Assembly: GCF_014323705.1 (NCBI RefSeq)
Contig: NZ_JABVEC010000007.1
Location: 1-64,000 of the forward strand
DNA length: 64,000 nt
Direction: 5' to 3'
Source of the DNA: Actinomadura alba
GTDB taxonomy: Bacteria > Actinomycetota > Actinomycetes > Streptosporangiales > Streptosporangiaceae
The notes under the pieces: generated by a model
The model's database searches: none
What the model was told of the DNA's origin: nothing
Seen by the model: the letters and a program-made list of their open reading frames with translations, nothing else
Shown here: piece after piece, positions 44,454 through 53,336 of the stretch
How positions within the stretch are numbered: position 1 is the stretch's first letter
Layout: every line of letters begins with the position of its first letter
Made by a program: the position numbers and the translations under genes

Positions 44454-45127
44454 GGGTCCTGGTCGTCGAGGACGCCCGGTCCCTCGCCGACGTTCTGGTC
44501 GAGGGCCTACGCGACCAGGGCATGGCGGTCGACGCCGCGCACGACGGGCTCGAGGCCGCGGCCAAACTCGACCTCAACGCCTATGACGTGGTCGTCCTTG
44601 ACCGTGACCTGCCGGGCATCCACGGCGACACGCTCTGCCAGATGATCACTGACCGGGACGACCGGGTCATGGTGCTGATGCTGACCGCGGCCGGAGCGCC
44701 CGGCGACCGCGTCAGCGGCCTGGGCCTCGGAGCCGACGACTATCTCGCCAAGCCGTTCCACTTTCCCGAACTCGTCCTGCGCATCCGCGCCCTCGCCCGC
44801 CGCCGGCCGTCCGTACGGGCCCGCGTTCTGCGCGCGGCGGGGATCGAGCTCGACCCTCTGCGGCGTACGGTCACCCGCGACGGACGTCAGGTCGACCTGT
44901 CGGTCAAGGAGTTCGCCCTCCTCGAGGCGCTCCTGCGCGCCGGCCCCGCGTTCCTCAGCTCCGAGGACCTGCTCGAGCAGGTCTGGGACGAGCACGCCGA
45001 CCCGTTCACCAACACCGTCACCGTCACCATCGGCCGGCTGCGCCGCAAGCTCGGCGACCCACCGGTGATCATCACAACGCCGGGCGTGGGCTACCGCATC
45101 ACCGCCCCACCCGCAGACGAAGGCTGA
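44450..45127 (+). CDS. OmpR/PhoB-type response regulator
   Basis: A 225-residue regulator. The receiver domain has the phospho-acceptor in YDVVVLDRDLPGIHGDTLC and Lys in GADDYLAKPFHFPELVL. The winged-helix domain (VDLSVKEFALLEALLRAGPA ... TVTVTIGRLRRKLG) follows. The start is GTG, overlapping the kinase stop (GTGA). Confidence 0.95.
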   Translation: MRVLVVEDARSLADVLVEGLRDQGMAVDAAHDGLEAAAKLDLNAYDVVVLDRDLPGIHGDTLCQMITDRDDRVMVLMLTAAGAPGDRVSGLGLGADDYLAKPFHFPELVLRIRALARRRPSVRARVLRAAGIELDPLRRTVTRDGRQVDLSVKEFALLEALLRAGPAFLSSEDLLEQVWDEHADPFTNTVTVTIGRLRRKLGDPPVIITTPGVGYRITAPPADEG

Positions 45128-45261
45128 CGCTTTGCCGCGGCAGCTGGGGCGGAGCACCCAACGCGGGCGGCGGCCTTGTCCTTCCGCTCGGTGGTGGATG
45201 CGGCCGGGTCTGGCTCGGCGGTGACGCGGGCGGAGGTCTGTTCGCCCAGGTCGTTACGGCC

Positions 45262-46200
45262 TCAGCGGCTCAGCGCGGTCTCCTGCTCCACACGCGACAG
45301 TTTCTCGGGATTGCGTACGAAGTAGAACCCGGTGATGAGGCCGTCCTCGACCCGCATCGCCACGACGGTGTCGAGCTCTCCGTTGCGCCGCATGATGAGC
45401 CCCGGGTAGCCGTTGACCTGGACCGGCTCGACCGACGCCTCGGCGCCGAGCCTGTTCAAGCCGGCGCCCAGCAAACGACCCACCTTGCCGGCCCCCACGA
45501 TGGGCCGCGGCACAGTCTGCTTGAGTCCACCACCGTCACTCAAAAGGACGACGTCCGGCGCGAGGATGTCGAGCAGGTTCTGCAGGTCGCCGGTTTCGAT
45601 CGCCCGCTGGAACGCTTGGAGCGCGGCTCGGGTATCAGCGGGGGAGACGACGTCGCGTGGTCGGCGCGCGGCGACGTGCGCCCGTGCCCGGTGGGCGATC
45701 TGGCGGACCGCGGACGGGCTCTTGTCGACGGCTTCGGCGATCTCGCCATAGGCCAGATCGAACACCTCGCGCAGCACGAACACCGCCCGCTCGGTCGGCG
45801 CGAGCGTCTCCAGCACCAGCAACATCGCCATCGAGACACTGTCGGCCAACTCGACGTCCTCGGCCACGTCCGGAGCGGTCAGCAACGGCTCGGGCAACCA
45901 GGGACCGACGTAGGACTCCTTGCGCCGGCCGAGCGTACGCAACCGGTCCAGCGCCTGCCGGGTGGCGATCCGCACCAGGTACGCACGCTGATCTCGCACC
46001 GTGCCGAGATCGACACCCACCCACCGCAACCAGGTCTCCTGCAGCACGTCTTCAGCGTCAGCCGCCGAACCGAGCATCTCGTAGGCAACGGTGAACAGCA
46101 GATTGCGGTGAGCGACGAACGCCTCGGTGGCGGCGTCCACGCGGTCGCCACGATCGAGCGGCCCGGCTGTGTCCGTTGTTCGTTCGCTGCGCTCGCTCAT
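45262..46200 (-). CDS. ECF41-type sigma factor (SigJ-like)
   Basis: A 312-residue sigma factor. It has region 2 (HRNLLFTVAYEMLGSAADAE, DVLQETWLRWVGVD) and region 4 (LAPTERAVFVLREVFDLAYG, EIAEAVDKSPSAVRQIAHRA). The C-terminal SnoaL-like domain (LLDILAPDVVLLSDGGGLKQ ... YPGLIMRRNG) regulates activity in ECF41 proteins without a separate anti-sigma factor. The DGGG motif is the ECF41 hallmark. Divergent from an MFS exporter, its possible target. The usual ECF41 partner (carboxymuconolactone decarboxylase or oxidoreductase) is absent. Confidence 0.92.
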   Translation of the reverse strand: MSERSERTTDTAGPLDRGDRVDAATEAFVAHRNLLFTVAYEMLGSAADAEDVLQETWLRWVGVDLGTVRDQRAYLVRIATRQALDRLRTLGRRKESYVGPWLPEPLLTAPDVAEDVELADSVSMAMLLVLETLAPTERAVFVLREVFDLAYGEIAEAVDKSPSAVRQIAHRARAHVAARRPRDVVSPADTRAALQAFQRAIETGDLQNLLDILAPDVVLLSDGGGLKQTVPRPIVGAGKVGRLLGAGLNRLGAEASVEPVQVNGYPGLIMRRNGELDTVVAMRVEDGLITGFYFVRNPEKLSRVEQETALSR

Positions 46201-46400
46201 GCCCGACTCCTGCCTGTTCGCCCTTAATTGTGCTCCACGCACAAGACGCCGGCCCCCACCGCTTTGTGACACCCACGATCGGTGGCGCACGTCACATGAC
46301 CGCTGCTGTCACAGGGATCGGATCGCCCACGTCTCGTGCTTGTCAGGACGCCGCACGAACGATCCGCGCGGCACGCAACACCACGAGTAAGGACGAAGTC

Positions 46401-47888
46401 TTGGTAACCACGAAGGCGCAGGCCCCTGCGGTCACTTCGCGCCGCTGGGCCGCGCTGTTCTTCATCGGGTTGGCCCAGCTCATGATCGTTTTGGACGCCA
46501 CCGTCGTGAACATCGCGCTGCCGTCGCTCCAGCGGGACCTGGGGGTCTCCGACGGCGACCGACAGTGGATCATTACCGCGTACACGCTGGCGTTCGGCAG
46601 CCTGCTGTTGCTCGGCGGCCGGATCGCCGACTACACCGGCCGCAAGCGGACCTTTCTGATCGCGCTGCTCGGCTTCACCGGCGCGTCGGCGCTCGGCGGC
46701 GCGGCGGCCAACTTCGAGATGCTGCTGATCGCCCGTGCCCTGCAGGGCGGCTTCGGCGCGCTGCTCGGGCCGTCCGCGCTGTCGCTGCTGACAGTGATGT
46801 TCACCCAGCCGAAGGATCGCGCCAAGGCGTTCGGGATCTGGGGTGGCATCTCCGCCGCGGGCGGCGCGATCGGGCTGCTGGCCGGAGGGGCGCTGACCGA
46901 ATACCTGGACTGGCGCTGGTGCCTGTACGTCAACATCCCGATCGCCCTGATCGCGGCGATCGGCGGGTACGCGATGCTGGCCGAGTCGCGGCACGAGGGC
47001 AGGGCCCGGTTCGACATCCCCGGCGTGCTGCTGGTCACCGGCGGGCTGGTCGCGGTCGTGTACGCCACCAGCCGGGCCGAGTCCGACGGCTGGGGCTCGG
47101 CGACGGTCATCGGCCTGCTGGCCGCCGGCGCGGCGCTCCTCGCCGCGTTCGCCTTCGTCGAGAGCCGGGTGCCGCAGCCGCTGCTGCCGCTGCGTGTGAT
47201 CGCCGACCGCACCCGCGGCGGCGCCTACTTGGCCGTGGGCCTGGCCGTCATCGGAATGTTCGGGGCGTTCCTCTTCATGACCTACTACCTGCAGGTCGTC
47301 AAGGGATACTCGCCGATCAAGACGGGCGTGGCCTTCCTCCCGATGGTCACGGCGGTCCTGATATCGGCCGGCGGGCTCACCACCCGGCTGCTGCCCAAGC
47401 TCCCGCCGCGGACGCTGATCGTACCCGGCATGCTCATCAGTGCCCTCGGCATGCTGTGGATGCTCACCGTGGAGCCCGGCACCGCCTACGCCGGCGGCGT
47501 GTTGGTCACGGGGCTCCTGTTCGGCTTCGGGGCGGGCATGATCCTGCCGGTGGCCCTCAACTACGCCACCCACGGCGTCGACCCGGGCGACTCGGGCGTA
47601 GCCTCGGCCAGCGTCAACACCGCGCAGCAGATCGGCGGTTCGATCGGCACCGCGCTGCTCAACACCATCGCCACCAGCGCGACGGTGGACTACCTGGCCT
47701 CGCACGGCACGAGCCCGGCCATCGCCAAGCAGGCAGTGGTGGAAGGCTTCGCGGCGGCCAGCGCCTGGGCCGCGGGGATCATCTTGGTCGGCGCGCTGAT
47801 CGTCGCCGTCCTGATGAACACCCCGCGCCCCAAGCACGAGGCCGTCGCCGAGGACGCCGAGAGTGTCGAGCCGCTGCTCGCACTGTAG
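46401..47888 (+). CDS. MFS drug exporter, DHA2 (EmrB/QacA) type
   Basis: A 495-residue protein with 14 membrane segments. It includes LFFIGLAQLMIVLDATVVNI, motif A GGRIADYTGRKRTFLIALLG, and ALQGGFGALLGPSALSLLTV. The TTG at 46401 has AAGGAC six bases upstream and gives a normal N-terminus (VTTKAQAPAVTSRRWA). No ATG lies near it in frame except far upstream. Divergent from the ECF41 sigma gene. Confidence 0.9.
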   Translation: MVTTKAQAPAVTSRRWAALFFIGLAQLMIVLDATVVNIALPSLQRDLGVSDGDRQWIITAYTLAFGSLLLLGGRIADYTGRKRTFLIALLGFTGASALGGAAANFEMLLIARALQGGFGALLGPSALSLLTVMFTQPKDRAKAFGIWGGISAAGGAIGLLAGGALTEYLDWRWCLYVNIPIALIAAIGGYAMLAESRHEGRARFDIPGVLLVTGGLVAVVYATSRAESDGWGSATVIGLLAAGAALLAAFAFVESRVPQPLLPLRVIADRTRGGAYLAVGLAVIGMFGAFLFMTYYLQVVKGYSPIKTGVAFLPMVTAVLISAGGLTTRLLPKLPPRTLIVPGMLISALGMLWMLTVEPGTAYAGGVLVTGLLFGFGAGMILPVALNYATHGVDPGDSGVASASVNTAQQIGGSIGTALLNTIATSATVDYLASHGTSPAIAKQAVVEGFAAASAWAAGIILVGALIVAVLMNTPRPKHEAVAEDAESVEPLLAL

Positions 47889-48118
47889 GTTCTCACCGCT
47901 CGTGTCACTCGACGTCGTCCACAACGATCAGTCTGGAGCCCTTCTTCATGAGCGTCATGGACGGCCTCCTTGATCGTGACCCGCTTCCGGGGAACCGACA
48001 AAAGTCGCCCCCACACAGAGTGACGAAAGGGCCCCGGAGCAGCAAGCTCTGGTCAAACGCGCATGCATGGGGTTTGGTGAAGGCCCCGATATGCGTTTAG
48101 GTCGCGAGTTCTGCGTAG

Positions 48119-48241
48119 TTGTCTCCCACCGATCTCCACAGCCTGCCCCTCAGCCCCTGGGCCGGTCTTGGCGTCACCGCCGGGTGGGCCGCCGCCGCGC
48201 TCGTGGCCGGCGGCCTACTGCTACGCAAACGCGACGCCTAG
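48119..48241 (+). pseudogene. C-terminal remnant of an ABC-2 permease
   Basis: The 40 codons before the TAG at 48239 read TDLHSLPLSPWAGLGVTAGW, AAAALVAGGLLLRKRDA. This matches the last 37 residues of the intact permease at 39752 (TDLPLSPWAGLGVLAAWAAA, ALFIGGQLLRLRDA). An in-frame TAG at 48116 closes it upstream. The rest of the gene is gone. The remainder of the 47889-48269 gap shows no gene. Confidence 0.8.
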
Positions 48242-48269
48242 AGAACCCGTGCGGCCCGGCTCAACCCAC

Positions 48270-48800
48270 CTAGCTGACGCGCGCGTCCGGATGCGGCAGC
48301 CGGGCCGGGGCGGCCGTGCGGTATTCGAAGTGCCACCACTCGTTGTCGTAGACGCGGTAGAGCCCGTACCGCCCGCCGTGCTGTTCGAGCCACCGCGCGC
48401 CCTCGGTCGGCCGGACGTCGAGCGCAAGCCCCCGCACATGGCGGGACTCCTGCGGTGGCAGCACCCGGCGCCGCGCCGCGGACACCGAGCCGGTGCGCCG
48501 CACCTCCTCAGTGAAGATCCGGTGCTGTTCCGCCGCATCGCGATATCCCGAAGTGAGACCGATCAACTGCCCATCGCGCCAGAACGCCTCGGCCCGCGCA
48601 TGCGTGAACGCCGTCAACACCTCCGCTGCCAACCCACGCAGATCCTCGGCGGGAAAACGCAGACCCAACGCCCACTGGCACGCCAGGAAACGAGCGCGGC
48701 CCGGTCCGCAGCAGAAGGCGACCGGCACCAGCAGCACCCCGACAAGCCGAGTGACGGCCGCCAAGACACGCACTCTGATCACCAAGGGCGGATTCACCAC
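48270..48800 (-). CDS. D-alanyl-D-alanine carboxypeptidase (VanY-like, M15)
   Basis: A 176-residue M15-family peptidase. The core is LIGLTSGYRDAAEQHRIFTE, with the zinc motif SRHVRGLALDV (SxHxxGxxxD) and a second zinc site EWWHFEY. A hydrophobic N-terminal stretch (VLAAVTRLVGVLLVPVAFCC) may anchor it outside the membrane. GTG start. It lies 17 bases after the MacB-like permease on the same strand, so it is the last gene of that operon. It would trim peptidoglycan D-Ala-D-Ala termini. Confidence 0.88.
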   Translation of the reverse strand: MVNPPLVIRVRVLAAVTRLVGVLLVPVAFCCGPGRARFLACQWALGLRFPAEDLRGLAAEVLTAFTHARAEAFWRDGQLIGLTSGYRDAAEQHRIFTEEVRRTGSVSAARRRVLPPQESRHVRGLALDVRPTEGARWLEQHGGRYGLYRVYDNEWWHFEYRTAAPARLPHPDARVS

Positions 48801-48817
48801 AACTCACCACCCAAGGA

Positions 48818-50053
48818 TCAAGCCGCACGCAGAGCCTCGGTCGGCGAGAGCCGGGCCGCGCGCAACGCGGGCATCAAACCGGCGACCGCGCCGATGACAA
48901 CAGCCGAGCCGACACCACCCACCCACGCCTCTGCGGGAACGACGACCGCCCAGCCCTTGACGCTGGCGTACACCGCGGTCGCCACGGCGCCGGCGGCCAC
49001 GCCGGCCACACCGCCGAGGACCGCCAGCATGATCGCTTCCGACAGGAACTGTGTGCGGATCTGTCCCCGGGTCGCGCCGAGCGCGCGGCGCAGGCCGATC
49101 TCCGAGCGGCGTTCGAGGACGGAGATGATCATGATGTTGGCTACGCCTACCGCCCCTACGAGCAGGGCCACCACGCCGAGTCCGAGGAACAGGCTGTTGA
49201 ACGCTCCCTTCGCTGCGGCACGCGCGGTGAGCGCATCGGAGGGCTGGCTCACGTCGACCTCGTTCGGCGCCTCGGGATTGGCGGTTTGCGCGAGCACCGA
49301 CTGCACCTCGCCGACCGCGTCGGTCTTCGACCGTACGTAGAGCGTGCTCGGCGGGCCGTCTGCCAGCTTGCCGCGGGCCATGCTGGTGTGGCCGAGGTAG
49401 CGCCGCGCCGCCGGGTATCCGACCAGGGCGCTTGTGTCGATGTCCGGCGCGAGCGTCGCCGGGGTGAGAGTCCCGGCGACATAGAACCACTGCCCGTCCA
49501 GCCACACTCGCTGCCCGGGATGGACGCGGCTGATCCCCAGTCGCTCCGCGGCAGCCGCGCCGAGCACGACGGCAGGCTGCGTCGCTGTCGCCTCGTTGAG
49601 CCAGCGGCCATGGGCGACGCCGGCGCCGGCCACCCGCGGCAGGTTCAAACTCGCCGCCTGGACCTTCAGCCCGTTGGTGTTGATCGGAGGTATCAACGGG
49701 CTCCGGTACACCTTCGCGTCGCTGACCGTGCCGGTATGTGCCACCTCCTCGACGGACCCGAGCCGCGACACCCGGGCGGGCGCGGCGACCGGCATGACCG
49801 CTTCCTCCTGGGTGAAACTCTGGCCGGTCTTGGCGGTCAGCAGATTTGTGCCGAGCCGGTCGATCTCCGCCAGCAGACCGGCCTGGGAGGACGACGACAG
49901 CCCGAGAACCGCGACGATCGCCGTGGTGCCGATCGCGATCCCGAGCGCGGACAGCCCCGCCCGCAGTGGCCGGGCACGCAGCCCGGCGCTCGCCACCCGG
50001 GCCTGGTCTCCGGCGCGCAAGCGTGCCGGCACGAGATGGGATGGGATCCGCAT
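48818..50053 (-). CDS. MacB/FtsX-type ABC permease
   Basis: A 411-residue permease. TM1 is in LRAGLSALGIAIGTTAIVAV, then comes a periplasmic MacB-core domain of about 200 residues, then three C-terminal membrane segments with the FtsX signature (NIMIISVLERRSEIGLRRAL, GATRGQIRTQFLSEAIM). The ATG at 50053 follows GGAGTGAC. A 70-bp-longer frame upstream overlaps the ATPase gene and was rejected. Works with the ATPase and the adaptor upstream. Confidence 0.93.
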   Translation of the reverse strand: MRIPSHLVPARLRAGDQARVASAGLRARPLRAGLSALGIAIGTTAIVAVLGLSSSSQAGLLAEIDRLGTNLLTAKTGQSFTQEEAVMPVAAPARVSRLGSVEEVAHTGTVSDAKVYRSPLIPPINTNGLKVQAASLNLPRVAGAGVAHGRWLNEATATQPAVVLGAAAAERLGISRVHPGQRVWLDGQWFYVAGTLTPATLAPDIDTSALVGYPAARRYLGHTSMARGKLADGPPSTLYVRSKTDAVGEVQSVLAQTANPEAPNEVDVSQPSDALTARAAAKGAFNSLFLGLGVVALLVGAVGVANIMIISVLERRSEIGLRRALGATRGQIRTQFLSEAIMLAVLGGVAGVAAGAVATAVYASVKGWAVVVPAEAWVGGVGSAVVIGAVAGLMPALRAARLSPTEALRAA

Positions 50054-50054
50054 G

Positions 50055-50810
50055 TCACTCCGCCTTTCCTGGCCTGCTGTACGCACCCGAGCCGGCGAAG
50101 GAGGCGCCGCTGTCGTCGGAGATGATCCGGCCGTCCAGAACGTGCAGCTGGCGAGGCAGCCGTGCGGCCAGGTCACCGTCGTGCGTGATCATGATGATCG
50201 TCGCGCCATCGGCGTTGAGCTCTCGCAGCAGCTCGAGGATCGAGGCTCCCGTAGTGCTGTCGAGGTTGCCCGTCGGTTCGTCGGCGAGCACGATCGCCGG
50301 CCTGCCCACCAGTGCGCGGGCGATGGCCACGCGCTGGCGCTCACCTCCGGACATCTTCGTGGGACGGAAGTCGCTGCGATGCGCGAGCCCGACACGATCG
50401 AGTGCGTCGGCGGCACGGCGCCGTCGCTCGCCGACCTCGACGCCCGCGTACAGGAGGCCGTTCGCGACGTTCTCCAGGGCGGTGGAGTGCTCGGCCAGGA
50501 AGAACTGCTGGAAGATGAACCCGATGCTGCGGGCGCGCAATGCCGCGAGCTGCCGGTCGCCGAGCCCCGCCGCGTCGACTCCGTCGATCCGGATCAACCC
50601 GTCCGTGGGCCGCTCCAGCGTCCCCATGACGTGCAAGAGCGTCGTCTTCCCTGACCCCGACGGCCCGACGATGGCGACCAGCTCACCATGCCGGACGGTG
50701 AAGCTCACGCCCCGCAGCGCGGGCACGGGTGGCTGTCCTCCGTAGATCTTGGTGACGCCTTCCAGCTCGAGCGCGGGAGCCTGGCCGTGTTGATCGTGAG
50801 TCGTGTTCAT
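50055..50810 (-). CDS. MacB/LolD-type ABC ATPase
   Basis: A 251-residue ATPase. Walker A is VAIVGPSGSGKTTLLHVMG, the Q-loop region SIGFIFQQFFLAEH, the signature KMSGGERQRVAIARALVG, and Walker B AIVLADEPTGNLDSTTG. It ends 1 bp before the permease ATG. Its start overlaps the adaptor stop by 4 bp. Confidence 0.95.
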   Translation of the reverse strand: MNTTHDQHGQAPALELEGVTKIYGGQPPVPALRGVSFTVRHGELVAIVGPSGSGKTTLLHVMGTLERPTDGLIRIDGVDAAGLGDRQLAALRARSIGFIFQQFFLAEHSTALENVANGLLYAGVEVGERRRRAADALDRVGLAHRSDFRPTKMSGGERQRVAIARALVGRPAIVLADEPTGNLDSTTGASILELLRELNADGATIIMITHDGDLAARLPRQLHVLDGRIISDDSGASFAGSGAYSRPGKAE

Positions 50811-52000
50811 GAGGCCGGCACCACCACTTGATCGCCGGCGGACAGGTCCCCGGATACCTGCACGAGCCCGTTGTCGTTATCGAACATGCCGAGCGTCACG
50901 GGAACCAGACGGCGCCGCCGGCTATCCGCCGGGTCGGCCACCTCGACGACGTAGCCGCCTCCGGCCTTGCCCATGAGCGCGGTGACCGGGACGGTCAGCG
51001 CCTTCTTGACCCCGTCGGTTGTGATCTGCACCTGAACCGGGGCCTCATCCAGTTTCCCCGCGTCCTTGGGGCGCGTGAGCGTGATGTACACCGGGATCGT
51101 GGAGCTCGACGAGTCCTTCTTGTCGTCACCGGATTTCGCGACCGTCCCGATGCGGCCCACCCTGCCCGGGGTCGTCCTGTTGTCCGGAAGCGTGATCTGG
51201 GCACGGTCACCGACCTTGACCTGGGACTGCTGACCGGGGTCGAGTTCCACCGTCACCTGGCGTTTGGCCGAGGTGGACTGGGCCACCTGGGCTCCCGGCG
51301 CCGCCCGCGTTCCGGCCTTGGCCATCGCCTTCGTCACCAGGAGCGGACCGGGCAGGAATACCGCATCCCCGAGGGCCAGTCTCCCGGTCTCCTCGACGCC
51401 CAGCTCATCCTGCAGTTCGGTGACCGCCTCCGCGGTCTCCGATCCGTAGTAGTCCGAGTCGGGATCGAGCTCGGACTTCTCGGCGTACCCGAGCTTCACG
51501 AGGTTCTCGTTGAGGTCGCGCACCTCGCGTCCCTCGTCGCCCACCGACAGAGCGCGGTAAGCCGGTGTGTCGCCGCAGATCAGCACCACCGGTTTCTCGT
51601 CTACCCGGTACAGGGTCTTGCCGCAGCCGATCTCCTTGCCCTCGCTGGGGACCCAGGTGTAGATCCCCTTGGCCTGGTTGACCACGGCGTACGGGGTCCC
51701 GTCACCATGGGCCGCGTACGAGAGCGTCCCACTCTGCGTTACCTGCGTGGACAGCGGTCCTTCCCGTACGGCCGCCAACGAGGTGCCATCGGTCGAGGAC
51801 GCTTGGGTGTCCCCGTCATCGAAGGGATCCATGACGGCGGCGGCGACACCCGCGGCGACCAGCAGCACCAGGGCCCCCGTCGCGGCGAGCACCTTCCGAC
51901 CGCGCCGGCGCGGCTTCCGGCGGTCCGGAACCGGGATGCCGGGGGCGGTGTCCTCGGCACCGGGCATACCGGAAGGCGCCTCATTGACTTCGGTGCTCAA
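50807..52000 (-). CDS. MacA/HlyD-like efflux adaptor with peptidoglycan-binding domain
   Basis: A 397-residue protein. One N-terminal membrane anchor (VLAATGALVLLVAAGVAAAV) precedes a peptidoglycan-binding-1-like module (GDEGREVRDLNENLVKLGYA ... YGSETAEAVTELQDELGV). Barrel-sandwich/beta-barrel parts of membrane-fusion proteins follow (QVTVELDPGQQSQVKVGDRA, VPVTALMGKAGGGYVVEV). The TTG at 52000 overlaps the lipoprotein stop (TTGA) and is the likely coupled start. It links the ABC pump to the cell wall. Confidence 0.88.
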   Translation of the reverse strand: MSTEVNEAPSGMPGAEDTAPGIPVPDRRKPRRRGRKVLAATGALVLLVAAGVAAAVMDPFDDGDTQASSTDGTSLAAVREGPLSTQVTQSGTLSYAAHGDGTPYAVVNQAKGIYTWVPSEGKEIGCGKTLYRVDEKPVVLICGDTPAYRALSVGDEGREVRDLNENLVKLGYAEKSELDPDSDYYGSETAEAVTELQDELGVEETGRLALGDAVFLPGPLLVTKAMAKAGTRAAPGAQVAQSTSAKRQVTVELDPGQQSQVKVGDRAQITLPDNRTTPGRVGRIGTVAKSGDDKKDSSSSTIPVYITLTRPKDAGKLDEAPVQVQITTDGVKKALTVPVTALMGKAGGGYVVEVADPADSRRRRLVPVTLGMFDNDNGLVQVSGDLSAGDQVVVPAS

Positions 52001-52536
52001 CCCCCACCACCCGACGGCCGCAATGACTGGCATTTCTGCTCCGCGGCCTTGAACTGCGGCGAGTTGAGATTGAGGTCACCGAGGTCCAGTGCTCCGCCCT
52101 GCGGGTCGGGGAACTTGGGCACCCCGTTCTTGCGCATGCACTGCGCGTACTTCAGCATTCGGGCCTGCGCGGCCGGGTCCTGCCGGGAGGTCCATCCCGG
52201 CGGCCGCACTGACTCGCATTTCTGCCCCGCAGCCTTGACCTGCGGCGAGTCGGGATCAACGGCCCCCGGATACGGCATCCGGAACTTCGTCCCGTCAACG
52301 GGGTCAGGCCACTGCGGGACTCCGTTCTGGCGCATACATTGCGCGTACTTCACATACTGGGCGTTGCCCTTACCAGCGGCACCACCGCCCGCCGCCGCAC
52401 TCGAACCGCCGCCCGCCGCCGCACCCGAACCGCCGGAAGAGCCGTCCGATCCACCGCAGGCCGCGAGCACCGGCAGGAAGATCGCGAGCGCCACCAGCGG
52501 CAGCGTCAGGGTCCGTTTCGGCTTCGCCTTGGACAT
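51997..52536 (-). CDS. Lipoprotein with duplicated CMRxNG motif
   Basis: A 179-residue lipoprotein. The signal is LALPLVALAIFLPVLAAC-like, with lipobox LAAC (Cys 27). A Gly/Ala/Ser linker follows, then two repeats of the form KYAQCMRxNGVPxxPDP ... SPQxKAAxQKCxSxRP (KYAQCMRQNGVPQWPDP and KYAQCMRKNGVPKFPDP). Such repeats are common in actinobacterial lipoproteins next to MacAB-like pumps and two-component genes. First gene of the five-gene operon ending in VanY-like; divergent from the response regulator at 52662. Confidence 0.9.
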   Translation of the reverse strand: MSKAKPKRTLTLPLVALAIFLPVLAACGGSDGSSGGSGAAAGGGSSAAAGGGAAGKGNAQYVKYAQCMRQNGVPQWPDPVDGTKFRMPYPGAVDPDSPQVKAAGQKCESVRPPGWTSRQDPAAQARMLKYAQCMRKNGVPKFPDPQGGALDLGDLNLNSPQFKAAEQKCQSLRPSGGGG

Positions 52537-52661
52537 GTCATGGTCTCCTTCGCGTCTGCGGATGGGCGCTGGAGGCCATTTCTAGGCAACGGGCGGTCAC
52601 ACCACGGTCAGAGCTCCTGTGACCCGGCTGTGACCGCGGCAGTGGTTACTCTGACCACACG

Positions 52662-53336
52662 ATGAGAGTGCTGGTGGCCGAGGATCACGCCGAGCTCGCG
52701 GCCTCCGTGGCCAGAGTCCTGCGCCGCGAGGGAATGGCCGTCGACGTGGTTCACGACGGCGAGGCGGCCATCGAGCGGACCTCGCTGCTGGAGTACGACG
52801 TCGTCGTGCTCGACCGGGACCTGCCCGCCGTCCACGGCGACGAGGTGTGCCGCACGCTGGTGAGCCGGACGCGCCGTACCCGTGTCCTGATGCTGACCGC
52901 CTCCGGCACGATCGCCGACCGGGTGTCGGGCCTGAGCCTCGGCGCCGACGACTACCTGCCGAAGCCGTTCTCCTACGCCGAGCTCGTAGCCCGGATCCGG
53001 GCGCTCGGCCGCCGAGCGCAGCCGGCGCTGCCGCCGGTCCTCATCCACGGTGATCTGCGACTGGATCCTGCGCAGCGGATCGCGACCCGGGCGGGAATGC
53101 GCCTGGCGCTGAGCCCGAAGGAGTTCGCGGTTCTGGAGTACCTGCTCGGCGCCGACGGCCGTGTCGTGTCCGCCGAGGAACTGCTGGAACGGGTGTGGGA
53201 CGAGATGGCCGACCCGTTCACGACCACCGTCAAGGCCACGATGAACCGGCTGCGGTCCAAGCTCGGCCCGCCACCGGTGATCGAGACCGTCCAGCAGGGC
53301 GGCTACCGGATAGGTGAAGCCCATGCGCCTTCGTGA
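52662..53336 (+). CDS. OmpR-type response regulator
   Basis: A 224-residue regulator. The receiver has Asp in YDVVVLDRDLPAVHGDEVC and Lys in GADDYLPKPFSYAELVAR. The winged helix includes ALSPKEFAVLEYLLGADG and TTVKATMNRLRSKLG. It overlaps the kinase gene by 14-23 bp. Divergent from the lipoprotein-MacAB-VanY operon, its likely target. Confidence 0.95.
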   Translation: MRVLVAEDHAELAASVARVLRREGMAVDVVHDGEAAIERTSLLEYDVVVLDRDLPAVHGDEVCRTLVSRTRRTRVLMLTASGTIADRVSGLSLGADDYLPKPFSYAELVARIRALGRRAQPALPPVLIHGDLRLDPAQRIATRAGMRLALSPKEFAVLEYLLGADGRVVSAEELLERVWDEMADPFTTTVKATMNRLRSKLGPPPVIETVQQGGYRIGEAHAPS

